From NCBI GenBank assembly GCA_036867785.1, contig CP145414.1, positions 186,001 to 250,000 of the forward strand: a stretch of 64,000 nucleotides of DNA, read 5' to 3'. Each line of letters starts with the position of its first letter. The first letter of the stretch is position 1. Shown piece after piece: positions 22,583 through 34,112 of this stretch. The notes beneath the pieces were generated by a model. It searched no databases and was not told the DNA's origin. It worked only from the letters and a program-made list of their open reading frames with translations. The position numbers were made by a program, and so were the translations under genes. The DNA comes from Plasmodiophora brassicae (taxonomy: Eukaryota > Endomyxa: Phytomyxea > Phytomyxea > Plasmodiophorida).

Positions 22583-23365
22583 CTGCCTTTCTCCGAACTC
22601 ATGACCGGAATCAGCATGAGACGGGATGACTGATGAGAGATGACTCATGATGTCCAGATGTTGATCATGCAGAAGGGTAGTGTGAGACTCGGGTGCAAAT
22701 GAGCGCCCACTACTCACTAAAAACCACCTTGTAACCCAATTTGGGAGAAATCGGTGGAAAATCCATTTGCGGACACCCCCAGCATGAATGTCAACCACCG
22801 GATTATCTATGCTAGAAGATCAGATAAACATTCCAATTGCGGAACATACCTGACGAGGACATCGGCAATGGGGCGCTCAACCCACATGGGAGGAGCCCTT
22901 GACCATATACATCTCCGAAGTATCATTCACACCACTCAACGACCGGCACACATGTGCGGGCCCCCAGCGCTACAGGAGCCTCAATGAAAAGGACGATGTC
23001 CAAATCAGAGTCAATCCCGCGGTGAAGAGGAACTTCGAAGATGCTGCCGAATGCCTCGTGATGAAATGTGCCAGAACGGCAATAGCTCAATAGAGCACCA
23101 ATGGCATACTAGCCCACGATAGGAGCGCCATGGATAGATATAGCTCAGATATGAGCGAGAATGGCATACTAGCCCACGATAGGAGCGCCATTAAGCGGTT
23201 TCCAATATTGGATAACCATGATCATGATCATCGTCGTATTGTTCACAATCGAAGCAATACGGTCGCGCCGTCCACGTAATGTACCGACGCTAGGAAGAGC
23301 GACTTATACTGAAGCCACCTATGCAACGCAAATTCATGCATTAATGGCGTTCATTGCCATCATAC
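22583..23365 (-). other. Gypsy-2 3' untranslated region with a 59-base direct repeat
   Basis: Non-coding part between the chromodomain stop and the left LTR. A 31-base word beginning ATGGCATACTAGCCCACGAT occurs at 23102 and again at 23161, so a 59-base unit is duplicated in tandem. No gene is visible. Confidence 0.6.
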
Positions 23366-24019
23366 CTAGTTGCTGCGTCGCTGCTTCCGTCTGGATCCGG
23401 TACCTTTGGTGCGCGTCCGTTTCGGCGTCGGCGGTACCAATTGAGATAACGCCTCAGCATGCTGATGATCGTCGCCAAGTTTGCGAATCAACTCCGGTAG
23501 CAACTGGGGAACGTCTTCAGCGATGCGAGCTGCTGGTTCCCATGTCGCTTCCGATAATTCGAAGCCGGACCAGGCCACCTGGATCTGGAGCTCATGCGTG
23601 TCACGATCCAGACGACAATCGAGGAGATCATCCACCAATAGCTTCTGGTCCGCTTGCTGCAATTGTTGCTTCAGCTCGACAGTGACGTTCAGGTCTTCGT
23701 CGGCGTATCGTCGGATGCGTTGCGTGTGCGCTTCAAACCGACGCGAGGTGAGAATGTCCTCCAGCTCGTAGACTTGGTCGTTGATCCGTCGAACGACTCG
23801 ATACGGTCCCCGCCAGTGCGCGGCCAACTTCTGCGCAGGTCCGAGCACAGCCTTCGCGTTCAGCACATAGTCGCCGGGGATGAACGACTCGGACTGGTAC
23901 TTCTTCAAACGTCGTGCCCGCTGCTGGACGTTCGCGGCGTGCTGCGCCGTCTTCGCGTCATCGACCGCCTTGTGCAGTTCGTCCAACGCGACTTGCATCT
24001 CCGCCAGGTACGTCACGAC
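23366..24019 (-). CDS. Gypsy-2 integrase C-terminus with chromodomain
   Basis: Continues the integrase frame after the CACTA-2 insertion: removing 24020-29628 and one GAC joins it in frame to the piece ending at 29629. It contains YVLNAKAVLGPAQKL and WRGPYRVVRRIND (the GPF/Y-like region), then VDDLLDCRLDRDTHELQIQV and WSGFELSEATWEP, a chromodomain with the W..Y/F..TWEP signature. Chromodomains of this kind steer integration toward marked chromatin. The stop is at 23366. Confidence 0.85.
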   Translation of the reverse strand, partial: VVTYLAEMQVALDELHKAVDDAKTAQHAANVQQRARRLKKYQSESFIPGDYVLNAKAVLGPAQKLAAHWRGPYRVVRRINDQVYELEDILTSRRFEAHTQRIRRYADEDLNVTVELKQQLQQADQKLLVDDLLDCRLDRDTHELQIQVAWSGFELSEATWEPAARIAEDVPQLLPELIRKLGDDHQHAEALSQLVPPTPKRTRTKGTGSRRKQRRSN

Positions 24020-24229
24020 CACTGGAAACTTAAAAGTGCCGAACTAGTGCCGCTTGGAAAACGGACCCGGGGGGACAACGCTTGCAAGTGCTGATTAAGT
24101 GCGCATTCATATTTTTGGAGGTTCCCGGCTCGGCAATTGCGGTTGTAAAAATAGGCAACGGGTGCGCCCGCGCCGGTTGTCATCTTGAAGCGTCGTCTTC
24201 GCCGAGTTGGCGTTGCCAGACAGTACGTC

Positions 24230-27200
24230 ATGGCGCAGCACAATCCGAACCCTATCGTCCGCAACTTTCCTCGGGGTGGATTCTTCGCTGCCGACGCGAT
24301 CAACAATCCGGTCTTTAATCTCCAGAGAAACCATCCTATGCAGCTGCCACGTCCCAACAACGGGCGTCTCACGATGGAGGTCTCCTATGTCGGCACGGTT
24401 GCCAGCGTTGATTTTGACTACAGAATTGCCCTTCCAGATAGGCGTCCAGGCTTGAATCTTGGTGACCCTGACTCCGAGGCATTTCAGAACCGTTATCGGA
24501 ACGAAATCGCGCTTGCCAGTTTCCTGAAACACCAGATTCCATTGCGGCTCGTGCCTCTGGAAGTTCCTGTTTCTTCGGTACGGGCACTAGAATGTCTAGA
24601 TGAGTTTAGCCAAGGAAGACAGACGCTGGAATCGTTATCGCGTTCGCTTGAAAGACTGCGTGTCGATGATTGCAAGCTCCAGTTACAGTATATCGATTTC
24701 GTAAGCGTGGAGCTTTGTTGATTTTCACCATACTTATATCGTTTTCAGTTTAGGAATTACGCAGCTAGAAAAGGTTTTGACGCATCGGATCTACAAGAGT
24801 GTATCAACAACGATGCGATCCTCTCTCTCACCGGCGGCCAACGTCTCGGCTCGGTTGCTCAAGTTCGAGCGTACCTCGAGGAGCTAGGTCTTCTGACCCC
24901 GTTTCTGGAGTATCGCATATGCGAGAAGGGCCACATGTGGCCTGCATGCGAACGTTCCCCAGAACGCGAGTGCTGCCGACAGTCGGCGCCCTTCTTTTAT
25001 TTCTCGCGCATTCTGTTCATCCAGTCACTTTTCCGGGCGAAACGAATATTTTCACTGATTCAATCCGAACATGAACGGCATCGGACGATCGCGCAACAAG
25101 AGCAGCCTTCCTCAGTCATTCGAGACTGGACGGACGGCGAATTCTTCGCCAATGTGTATCGTCCGTTTCTTCTGGACACAGACGATATTGAATATCCATT
25201 GGCATTGGCTTCTGGGATTGACGGCGCTGACGTTTTGTCCTGGGGCTCCGAGTCTATTACCCCAATGGTTCAAATCTTGCTCAACCTACCGCCTGATCTT
25301 CGCTGCAACCTGGGGTTGATCCATGCCGTTGGATTAATTCCACACATCGCCAAGGAGCACCGGCAGGCGGTCCAGCGACTTGACACCTTCGAACTAAATT
25401 TAATGTACCAGTTCGGTTTCCCGGTTCTCAACCCCATTATCGGCGTCCCGCAAAGGGCGCGAGCTATCGCAGCATGTCTTGTACGTATCTTTCGCTCAGT
25501 GTACGTGGCTGACATTGTTTATCTGAGCTCTGCCACCAGTCCATGGATTACAAAGAGTTCAGCAAGACGACGCACTGCTCCCAGGGAGGCAAGCGTGACG
25601 CGTGCAATCGTTGCGACATTCGCGGTTACTATTTCCCGACACGTAATATCACAGTCTTTCCTGGAATGTGGCGATGGTCGTCTGAGTCACTCAGAGCAGC
25701 AGTAAGTGGATTGTATCGGCAGACTGCATTCTGTCCTAATCGCTTGTGCTGTTTCTTGTAGCTAGGCGACCATTTTCTAAGTTCGATAACTGAGGACGTC
25801 CGACGATTGTTCCCTGATAATCCTCTTCAGTTTCTGGCACATGCCCAGCCGAAGACAAATGAGGACACGCTTCGGCGATTGACATCCCGTATTAGGGCAG
25901 ATCGGGGTGGCCTTCGACATCCAGACAGGGAAGTCTATGCAACCGGATTGCATTGCGGGTTCGGTCATGTGACGCAATATATCCATGACCCTATGCATGC
26001 GCTATGCATGCGTGCGGTGCCACGACTGCTACGTTCGTTGGACTTTCACGGTTGTGGCAAAGAACTTCATTCCCCAGAGGTGTGTGGAAGTATTACTAGT
26101 ACGTTTTCAGGTTGCTGACTGGACTGCAATACAATAGGTGGATCGTGCTTTGGGTCGAGGCGCTCCAGTCATCTCCTTGCTGGTGATTCCGGACAGCCCA
26201 CGGTTTCCTGGAGACACAGATGTGTCCTCTGCATCGAAGCAGATCGAGAACATTGTGCGCTCTCTCGAGTGGCCAACGGGCGCGTGTGACCCGTTGAAGA
26301 ACTTGTACTCATCGAAGTCGATGAAAGCGCATGACACGCTGGTCTGGCTGAGCGACGTCGGCATCGCTGTTCTTGCCGCTGTGGTGTCTGAACGTCTATT
26401 CACCAACGGCCACGTAGACGAGGTTACGGTATGGAAGACTTTGTTCGCCTTCATGAAAGCGTCGATGGCCATGATGGGAGCCTGTTTCGAACGGGAATCC
26501 TTTGATGACACCGAACAGGACTTCATCGATACATTAGCGCGCCTCGAAACCGTCATACCATCCAAACTGCTTACTATCTCCGTAAGCAGGTAGTCATAAG
26601 TGTCTGTAGTGGAACACTGATTTGCTGATGCACAGATGCATTCGTTGGTGCACTTGGGTGACGTTATTCGTTCCTGGGGTCCGATAATTGGCTTTGTCTG
26701 GACGTACCCGTTGGAGCGCTGGATCGCACACATGAAGGCGATTCTGCACTCAACGAAGGGGTTGACGCTCAACATTGCGGGAAACTTGCAGCTGATCAAT
26801 GCTGCCGCTTTGCTCCGGCTGGAGATGCACGAGCATTATGCAGTGCAGAAGGATAACCCGTTCCTCTTCGGATGTCCCTCTCCAGTGGCGATGGAAATGT
26901 TGCCAATCAGATTCCAAGGTTCAACTAACTGTTCTGGAACGTGCATGGCTGCACGCGAGCCTCATTGATACACAACAGTGGCAAATGACACGCGGCCATC
27001 CCTGGAGAACCCAATACCAGCGCCTCGTTCAGAAATTCGAGCGTGAAATTGGTGTTCGTATGAATACGTTCTTCCTGGCGAAGGACAATTTGGCAATGTT
27101 CGACGCCTTCTGTGACTCCGAACCCGTCAGGGAGCAATTCGGTTCTGTCCGCCTACCCTCTCGACTGCAATCTTGCCGTCGGATTCGTATCGGTATGCGT

Positions 27201-27733
27201 GCCATGCATATGGAAATCTGTCTATATAACTATGTGGACATGTAGGAAACTGCCTGTTTCGGACTCGTACCACCGATCAAGCATTCAAGTCGAGCAACCG
27301 ATATTTCATTGCCAACTTCGCCGGCGACGGATTATATCTCGGTACCGCTGAGAAGTTTTTCACGATGGACATGAACGCCGCAGCGTTTCATGATGACGGT
27401 GATCCGTTCATCATCATTCGCGTTTTCCAGTGGCAGAAACTCAAACCCGTTTCTGGAGAGCTCGACGGCGTGCTACCGCAGTATGTCAAAGGTGCATCCT
27501 ACGATCGATTGTTCGTTGTTGATGTTGCGGCTTAAGTGCGCTTTTCACGTCCAGGCGACGTGATTCGACCTGGTCATAACGAGTCGACGTGGGTTGCCGC
27601 TCAGGACGTTGAGCCGAATAACATTGTCCTGGTCCCTTGTGATCATCTGCATGGAGGATGCAAGTTTGTTTGCGTTCTCCCGCGAGGGAACATGACGCCG
27701 ACATCTCTGCGGTCGACAATACCTACTGAGTAA
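24230..27733 (+). pseudogene. CACTA-2 transposase, 8 exons, one frameshift
   Basis: Exons 24230-24700, 24749-25480, 25540-25701, 25762-26079, 26138-26581, 26636-27192, 27246-27491, 27555-27733, at the same intron positions as CACTA-3. Motifs: ICEKGHMWPAC, WTDGEFFANVY, SGIDGADVLSWGSESITP, LRCNLGLIHAVGLIP, DACNRCDIRGYYFP (CxxC), IHDPMHALCMR, and MHSLVHLGD..GPIIGFVWTYPLERW, the Tnp2/DUF4218 signature. In exon 6, near 26925, the frame slips between LPIRFQG and LTVLERAWLHA, where CACTA-3 is continuous. The last intron contains an in-frame TAA and has the same phase in both copies. Because of the slip the product is truncated. Confidence 0.8.
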
Positions 27734-28035
27734 ACAAGAGATTTTCCACAAATGCTGCAGGTCTTAATTATGTATTGCAATGCTTGCACTGTCTGCCACT
27801 GATTAGGCGTGCAGTGTCTGGGCATGTCAATAGTTCTTATTCTGCGATGGACGCCTGGCGAAACGTGGTTGATGGCGAGTTTACTGCCTTTCTGCACCGT
27901 CTCAGTCGGTTAGTCGGCAGCTGAAGGCGTCAACCAGTGCATTAACCATCACACTCGAACAATAGCGACCCGTTAGTCGTGACGCGGTATAGGAGGGCGC
28001 GTGCCCACGCCTATCTCAAATTCTACTGGCTGGAC

Positions 28036-29097
28036 GACGTCTGTGCTCCTCTGGAGCCACGTGCGCTTTTCACGGCCCTCATGTACAGAATTTGGGGGCC
28101 TACTGTAGCGCCCGAGCCGGTCCTCCCTGCTCAGGTGGGGCTGAGTGGGTCCGACCGCCGCGGCATTATTCATTTCGTCATTGCAACGTCCGGGTGCGGG
28201 AACCATCATGCAACAGCCGGTGCAGATGAAGTGTAGACCGGACCGCCCAACTAGGCCACGAGAGCAGCTGCTCACGTCGTCGTCCACTGCGGACTGCGGG
28301 GAGGCTCGAACTCCCGTCGGTGAGATGTTTTGTAGACCGGACCGCCCAACTAGGCCACGGGAGCAGCTGCTCTCGTGGCCTAGTTGGGCGGTCCGGTCTA
28401 CAGAAGGACATCGGGCTGTTCATCGCCAATCAGCCGCACGTGGCACTGTCCGAGGAGCGACGCACGCTCTGTTCTTGGTTCAGAGCGATGTATCTCAGGT
28501 ACTGTTTCGCGCTGCTCGTGCATCGGTTGTCTAATTTCACTACTGGCAGTGTTTACCGCGAAGGCAAGCGGGAGGCGCCGAATCCTTTAAAGGACCAGAC
28601 CCTGCACAATATAATCCTTCGCGAGGGTCCTGACAAGTTCGGGCTACCAGCGCAGGACTGGACGTTTGCTCAAACGAAACATTGTACGTGTGCGCAAACT
28701 GGGATGTGAAGAAGGCACATAATGACTGTCTGTCACTGTAGTGATAAAGCAAGCTCGGAGGTGCTACTACCGGTCTATCGGACAGGTCCATCATCGGTCT
28801 GGTTCGAAGGCATCGAAGTCGTCACCGTCCAAGAATGCCATATTCAAGGAACTGTCTGGTACGAGGGTTATTTGTCGATCATTGTCCTGAATGCCCGGCT
28901 GACATGGTATTATTTGGCAGGAGCTCCAGATTACCTGTACGATTTCATCAACCAGTTGCGCCACCAGTTTCACGCGCAACAGTCGAATCAGGTCTTTGCG
29001 TCGAAATCGTTTTACCGGATCTTCGAAGAAGCGATCACCGTTGCGCTGACCGAACCGGTACGCGGAACGAGGACGTCGATGGATGTGGCTCACTGAC
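28036..29097 (+). pseudogene. CACTA-2 second gene (gene B), disturbed copy
   Basis: Three blocks match the gene at the same place in CACTA-3: EERRTLCSWFRAMYL (about 28455-28498), then after an intron VYREGKREAPNPLKDQ..GLPAQDWTF (28550-28680), and YLYDFINQLRHQF..FASKSFYRIFEEAI (28935-29045). The part before 28440 is disrupted by a 72-base palindrome and a half copy of it. No known domain was recognised. The position resembles the second gene (TnpA-like) of plant CACTA elements, but there is no visible sequence likeness to claim that. Confidence 0.45.
28331..28402. repeat. 72-base near-perfect palindrome
   Basis: The left arm starts TGTAGACCGGACCGCCCAAC, the centre is GAGCAGCTGCTC, and the right arm mirrors the left with one mismatched pair. 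A left arm plus centre alone is repeated at 28232-28273. It has no counterpart in CACTA-3, so it is an insertion into gene B of CACTA-2. Confidence 0.85.
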
Positions 29098-29628
29098 GTT
29101 CTCGTAATAGGATCAATTTAGCATCAATACCACACAGCCTCGTAATGCCGATATTGGTTTCCCTCTATGCGCTTCTAAGTTTGATTGTGTCACAGGAGAT
29201 GGTGTCCCTTCAAGAAACCCCGGTACCTAGGTACTTGAAGGCTTCCTGTTTCACGTACAGCGATGAAGCTGAGATGACATTGCAGATCGTATATATCGTG
29301 ACGGGGCGACTAAATAACGATGGAATAAAAACTAATGATTGGGTTTCCTCACATTCTAATGCTATCTATCGACCTGCTATCCCAGTAGCTATTCGGATAG
29401 AAAGTTGGGAACCAATAAGGAATAGGAGTGGTGCAGGGGCTATCCTATTACTGTCTATTTTTGGTGTCACTAGAAGTCCGCGAGAGGCTATACTTGGCTT
29501 CCCAATCGGCACTTCAACGGCACTTAAGTGCCGATTGAAGTGCTCCAGAGTGCCAGGAAAGTGCCGAATCCACAATTGGCCGACACCCTCCAAAACGGCA
29601 CTTGTTCGGCACTTTTAAGTTTCCAGTG

Positions 29629-31398
29629 GACCGACTCAGCCGAGACTGGTCGGAACTGATCGGCGGCTGGATCCCAGATGTGGTCGAGTGGGCTTTCTGG
29701 CTGATTGCCGGTGATGACCGTGTACGGTGCGTTACCAGCAAGTCGCTTGCTCGGAGCATGGTTGATTGCATGTTGTACGACCGGGCACAGGTACGGCCAG
29801 TTATGGGTACTTATTTGTGCCTCGCTCAGAATGGATCGCAGCATGTTCAACACCGTTCGGTTAGCTCGTTCGACTGTCCCATTCGCCCATGGGCAATAAG
29901 CAAGAGTGATGTGATGCTGAATCTCGCGTAGTCGCGACAGCTCCTTGATCACCTCCGCCGTGAAGTGGGATCCACCATCGGTAACCAAGTATTCTGGCGT
30001 CTCGTAGTCTGCAATCCACTGATTGATGGCGTCCGCGGCAGCTCGAATGGTTGCGCCCTGGCATGGAACCAGGCGCACGTACCCGCTGTAGTCGTCCTTC
30101 ATGACCAGGATATACTTGTACGGGTGGTCGGTTCCACGAACAGGCTCCACATACAAGTAGTCCATGGCCATGACCTGGAATGGACGTTGCCCATGAAGTG
30201 CTTCTCCCAACGGTCGTGGTACCCTCCTGCCTCCTCTTGTGGTAATGCAGTGGATGCATTGCTGGCACATTTGCTCAATGTCCTTGTCGATGTCAGGCCA
30301 GCAAAAACGTGACATAATCGTCTGTTTCGTCACTTCCGAAGCACGATGACCTGCACTTCCACTGTGTCCAATGATGAGGATGCGCAAGCGTAGACTTCGG
30401 GAGTCAACATGGATCGGGATCAAGATCGCTCCATCCGTGGATTTCCAAAGGCGATCAGTGTCATCGAAGAATATACCGTCCTCGATCTTCTCCTCTCGAG
30501 TCAGTAGTCTCTGCGAGTCCCTGATCTCTTGTTCCGTCGGCCAACTGAAGTCTGGATGTTTTCTAGGGGTCGCCCGTAGATTGTCCATCTTGAGCAGGCG
30601 CGTTGTCCGACACTTCAGCGCGATACGTCCAGACCCCCATCTCGTCAGAAGGTCTGCCCAGACGTTATCAACACCAGAGATCTCCCTGATCTCGTAATCG
30701 AAGCCTTGAAGATGTAGCGCCCATCGTTGCAGCTTCTGAGCGGTATGTTTCTTCACTTCCGAGTCAGGATTGAAGATGTACGTCAGGTTGCGGTGGTCGC
30801 AGTAGGTAAGGAATGGTCGGGATGTCTGGAGGAGAAAGTCACCGCGCTCAGTGGCATAGATGATAGCGGCCGCCTCCTTCTCGACGATTGGCCATCGCAA
30901 CTCGGAACCGGAGAACCGCTTGCCATAGAATGCAAGAGGCTCGTGCCGCTGCTCATGAACTGGGAGCGCGATATCGTCACTTGGAATCTGCGTGATGACC
31001 GCTGACCATGCCACCTCGCTGGCGTCCGTGAAGAGGCAAGTCTGGTAATCAGGTTTGGGATAGGCTAGCTGAACATGATTGATCAGGGCGAAACGTAGAT
31101 CCTCAAATGCTTGGGAATGCACGGTGTTCCAACCCAGATCGATCAGCCCCATTGAAGACGCAGATGAAGACTGAACATTTCGAAGGTCGGGTTGGATGCG
31201 TCGAAGTTCAGCGTGCGCCTCATCAATGATTGCCTGCAGAGGTCCAACAATGTGTGCATATCCTGGCACGCTCGTCCGCATCCAGTTCGCCGCCCAGAGG
31301 AACTGCTGCAAGTCCTTGATCGTCGTCGGTTGCGGCATGTTCATCAACGACTCAATGCGCTCTGGATCATGTCGGATACCATCCTTCGAGTAGATGCG
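29629..31398 (-). CDS. Gypsy-2 pol part: RNase H and integrase
   Basis: Minus strand, downstream of the TGA at 31399. It begins RIYSKDG, then IKDLQQFLWAANWMRT (reverse transcriptase tail), RNase H with CLFTDASEVAWSAVI near 31020 and LTYCDHRNLTYIF near 30790, then integrase: an HHCC zinc finger (GHSGSAGHR...CQQCIHC, 30360-30240), MAMDYLYVEP with Asp, YLVTDGGSHFTAEVI with Asp, and CPWANGTVERANRTV with Glu. The frame is open to the GAC at 29629, where CACTA-2 interrupts it. Confidence 0.85.
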
Positions 31399-33711
31399 TC
31401 AGCACCACTTCAGCTCTCTGGCGAACAAGGTGCACTTCGTCGGATTGAGCTTCAGGTTGCGTTCACCGCACCTCTCCAGCACGAAGGACAGTTGGGCGAG
31501 CAACTCGGCCTCCGATCGGGCAAAACCAAGCAAATCATCGATCCAGATGAGCAGATGGTCCTGCATGTCGTCGAAGATCCTCGCCACCCGCGCCTGGAAC
31601 TGAAGAGCGGAATTCATGCCTCCCTGAATGCTGCGGGTTGGAGTGTAGACCGCATCGTCCGTCATGAACGAGAAGATTTCCTGGCACTCCTTGGCTAGAG
31701 GCATCAGCCAGAAACCTTTGTGCGCGTCAATAGTGAAGAAGCACGTCGTGCCGTTGAGCTTGCGAGTAGCCGCTTCGACGTTCGGCATCGGCCAGGCAGT
31801 CGGAACAGATCGCGCATTGACTTGACGCAGGTCAACACATAGGCGATATCCGTTGCCATGCGGCTTCTTGACCACCAGCACTGGACTGGCCCATCTCGAA
31901 TTCAGATTCAGGTAGATGAGACCGTTCTCCTTCAACATCCGGATCATGTCGTCCAGAAACTCCTTCTGATTGGGATTGTAGGTGCGCGGCTTACATCGGT
32001 ATGGCATGGCGCCTGGTTTCAGTTTTGTCACCATCGGTTCGACGTCCACCGGTGCATCATGACCGAGCTTCGTTCGGAACTCGTTGACGTGCCTCTTCAG
32101 CATCAGACGAAGACACGCTAATCCGGCGCGTGACATGCCGTTCTGCCGGGCTTCGTGCACGAGTTTGTTCAGCTCGATCTCGATCTCTCGCACGTTAATC
32201 GGTCCGATATCGACGTCCGCTGTTGCCGGTTCATGGTCGTTCGTTGGGTGCTGATTGTGCGACTGGTCTCCCGTCAACGTTGCCATGCGCGTAACGATGT
32301 ACTCCACGTTCTGAATAGAATCCACATCGACGAGTGCACATCCCGACTGGACCACCCTCGATAGCTGCTGAGCAGGACTAATGCCCAGAGCTGCCAACAG
32401 GTCGTTGCCGATGAGAGTGACTGTGACCGCGTCCGAGATGTAGAACTCCACGTTGAACAAGGTGATCTTGCCCACCGTCGTCTCGAGTATCGTCATTGGG
32501 ACTTTCACCATTTGATCGCATGATCCAATTGCGTGATCATCTGCTGCTAGGATCTCCCTCGCCGTCACGGGCTGGAAGATTACCTCACGGAGCTGGCTGG
32601 CAACAGTGCTTGGCATGATGTTGCCGCCCCGGCAGCCGGAATCGAGTTCATATGGTACACGTACGTCTCCAATGACCATCCACTGTTGGCCCCCCTCCAA
32701 TACAGGATAGCGTTGCACCTTCTTCACCTTTATTGGAGGAGGGCCCACTCGGGCATTCGCCTTCACCAAAGTCCTGCACTCTTCCTCGCTGGGCTTGGTC
32801 GGACAGTCGCGTAGCGTGTGGCGACCCTTACAGTGCCAACACGTGGGTGCACGACTGGGCCTGGAGGCGTCAGCTGCGGGTGGAGCCGCCGCTGATATCG
32901 GCTTGCTAGGCTTCGGCGCTTTCGCTGGTGCAGGTTCGGATCGATAGCGCTTGAGTCGGTCCGCTCGTCCTGCCGGGGTAGCGCGCCCGGCATCGGGACG
33001 GCCTCCGACTGCGGCGTGTTGCTTGTCATACTGACGAAGCTCGGCGACTGTGCGCTTAGGCGTGTTGCCTAGCGCATTCGCCTCGTTCTTATGCGCCAGC
33101 AGGAACGCATCCGCCCAACGCTTCGCCTCTGCCTTCACCGCGACGATGTTGCCTTCTCGTGCAGGCTTATCATCAGTTACCCATCGGCGCAGGTGCTGGC
33201 GCAAGCGGAATGGTTGCATCGCGTCGACGAACAGGCTGACGCGCGCCTTCCTGCCCCCCACGCTTGACCGCAGATCATAACCCAGGCGGTGCTCGTGCTC
33301 GTTGAGCGACTCCAGCACCGACTGGATCATGTCTCGCAAGGTGGCCAGGTTGACGTTCATGTAAACATGGCTCGCCAACCTGTCCGCCATCTCGTACGGC
33401 TGCAGTCCATGGCCGTCCCGCAAGTCGTTGATCGTGTCGACCATCCACTGCTTCAGAGTGGTCTCCGTCAGATCGTCTACGGAGGCCAGCTCTAGTTCGT
33501 CCAACGCGATCAGCTTCAATTGCGCGGCCGTGAAGCAGTGGACGACCGACTGCGGCTTGACCCTCTGGCTCGCAGGACGCTGCCGTTCCCGATCGGTAAC
33601 GACAGCACAGTACTTGTCGTACTGTTCCTGCAGCCGCTGGATCGACGGCGCATCGAGCTTCTTCGTGCTCGGTAGCATGAACGCGTCGCGCACTGGTGTG
33701 TTGACCGCCAT
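31399..33711 (-). CDS. Gypsy-2 Gag, protease and reverse transcriptase
   Basis: A single frame of 770 codons. Gag has a CCHC finger, CWHCKGRHTLRDC, near 32830. Protease has YELDSGCRGGN near 32640. Reverse transcriptase shows RWASPVLVVKKPHG, LCVDLRQVNARSV, SFMTDDAVYTPTRSIQGGMN and the catalytic WIDDLLGFA near 31540. It ends in a TGA at 31399-31401 right after ELKWC, where gypsy-1 continues with a glycine codon, so a point mutation, or a regulated stop, separates it from the rest of pol. The predicted start is ATG 33711 or close to it. Confidence 0.85.
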   Translation of the reverse strand: MAVNTPVRDAFMLPSTKKLDAPSIQRLQEQYDKYCAVVTDRERQRPASQRVKPQSVVHCFTAAQLKLIALDELELASVDDLTETTLKQWMVDTINDLRDGHGLQPYEMADRLASHVYMNVNLATLRDMIQSVLESLNEHEHRLGYDLRSSVGGRKARVSLFVDAMQPFRLRQHLRRWVTDDKPAREGNIVAVKAEAKRWADAFLLAHKNEANALGNTPKRTVAELRQYDKQHAAVGGRPDAGRATPAGRADRLKRYRSEPAPAKAPKPSKPISAAAPPAADASRPSRAPTCWHCKGRHTLRDCPTKPSEEECRTLVKANARVGPPPIKVKKVQRYPVLEGGQQWMVIGDVRVPYELDSGCRGGNIMPSTVASQLREVIFQPVTAREILAADDHAIGSCDQMVKVPMTILETTVGKITLFNVEFYISDAVTVTLIGNDLLAALGISPAQQLSRVVQSGCALVDVDSIQNVEYIVTRMATLTGDQSHNQHPTNDHEPATADVDIGPINVREIEIELNKLVHEARQNGMSRAGLACLRLMLKRHVNEFRTKLGHDAPVDVEPMVTKLKPGAMPYRCKPRTYNPNQKEFLDDMIRMLKENGLIYLNLNSRWASPVLVVKKPHGNGYRLCVDLRQVNARSVPTAWPMPNVEAATRKLNGTTCFFTIDAHKGFWLMPLAKECQEIFSFMTDDAVYTPTRSIQGGMNSALQFQARVARIFDDMQDHLLIWIDDLLGFARSEAELLAQLSFVLERCGERNLKLNPTKCTLFARELKWC

Positions 33712-33787
33712 GCCGATAGTGGCTTATGTGCAACGTGGGTAGAAGTCTCGTAGTAATGCTAAGGTCGAGAACCACTAAAGCTAGCTT

Positions 33788-33829
33788 TGAGGTCTTTTCC
33801 CAGAATAGTGAACTCCTTTAATAGAACTA
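33788..33829 (-). repeat. Gypsy-2 5' LTR, inner part
   Basis: The first 42 bases of the LTR up to the TA at 33828-33829 used by the TA element. The remainder is 40018-40180. A minus-strand TGGTTCTCGACC about a dozen bases past the LTR may be the primer-binding site. Confidence 0.8.
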
Positions 33830-34112
33830 CAGTGATTACCGTAATTAGTCTGTATCAGACTAATTAGGTGTTAGCGATTTTAGAGGCTCAACCCTTGATT
33901 AGTGTGTATAACACTAAATGCGAATTAACACTATATAGGTGCTGGCATGAATACTGTGATACACACTATTTATTTTCACACGTAATTAGTGTGTATAGGC
34001 ATACGCAGCGCCGCAGTGCGAGCCAGTCCCCACGGACGCCGCACGTGCTGGCCGCTGAGCCCGCAGGGACCCGGAAATGATTGCACTCTGTTTGTTCACG
34101 TGAGATACGCGG

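Larger units (their letters stand above)
24020..29628 (+). mobile_element. CACTA-2, complete CMC element, target duplication GAC
   Basis: Ends CACTGGAAACTTAAAAGTGC (24020) and the exact inverse ending TTTCCAGTG (29628). The flanks are GAC at 24017-24019 and 29629-29631. Subterminal GTGCC/GGCAC words are frequent in the last 150 bases at each end. It carries the transposase gene (24230-27733) and a second gene (about 28036-29097). It sits in the integrase gene of gypsy-2. Positions 29100-29628 hold no gene. Confidence 0.9.

Noticed and set aside
24069-24229. Separate upstream gene in CACTA-2 (frames near 24082-24318)
   Set aside because: These overlap the terminal repeat region and first exon in other frames without motifs.
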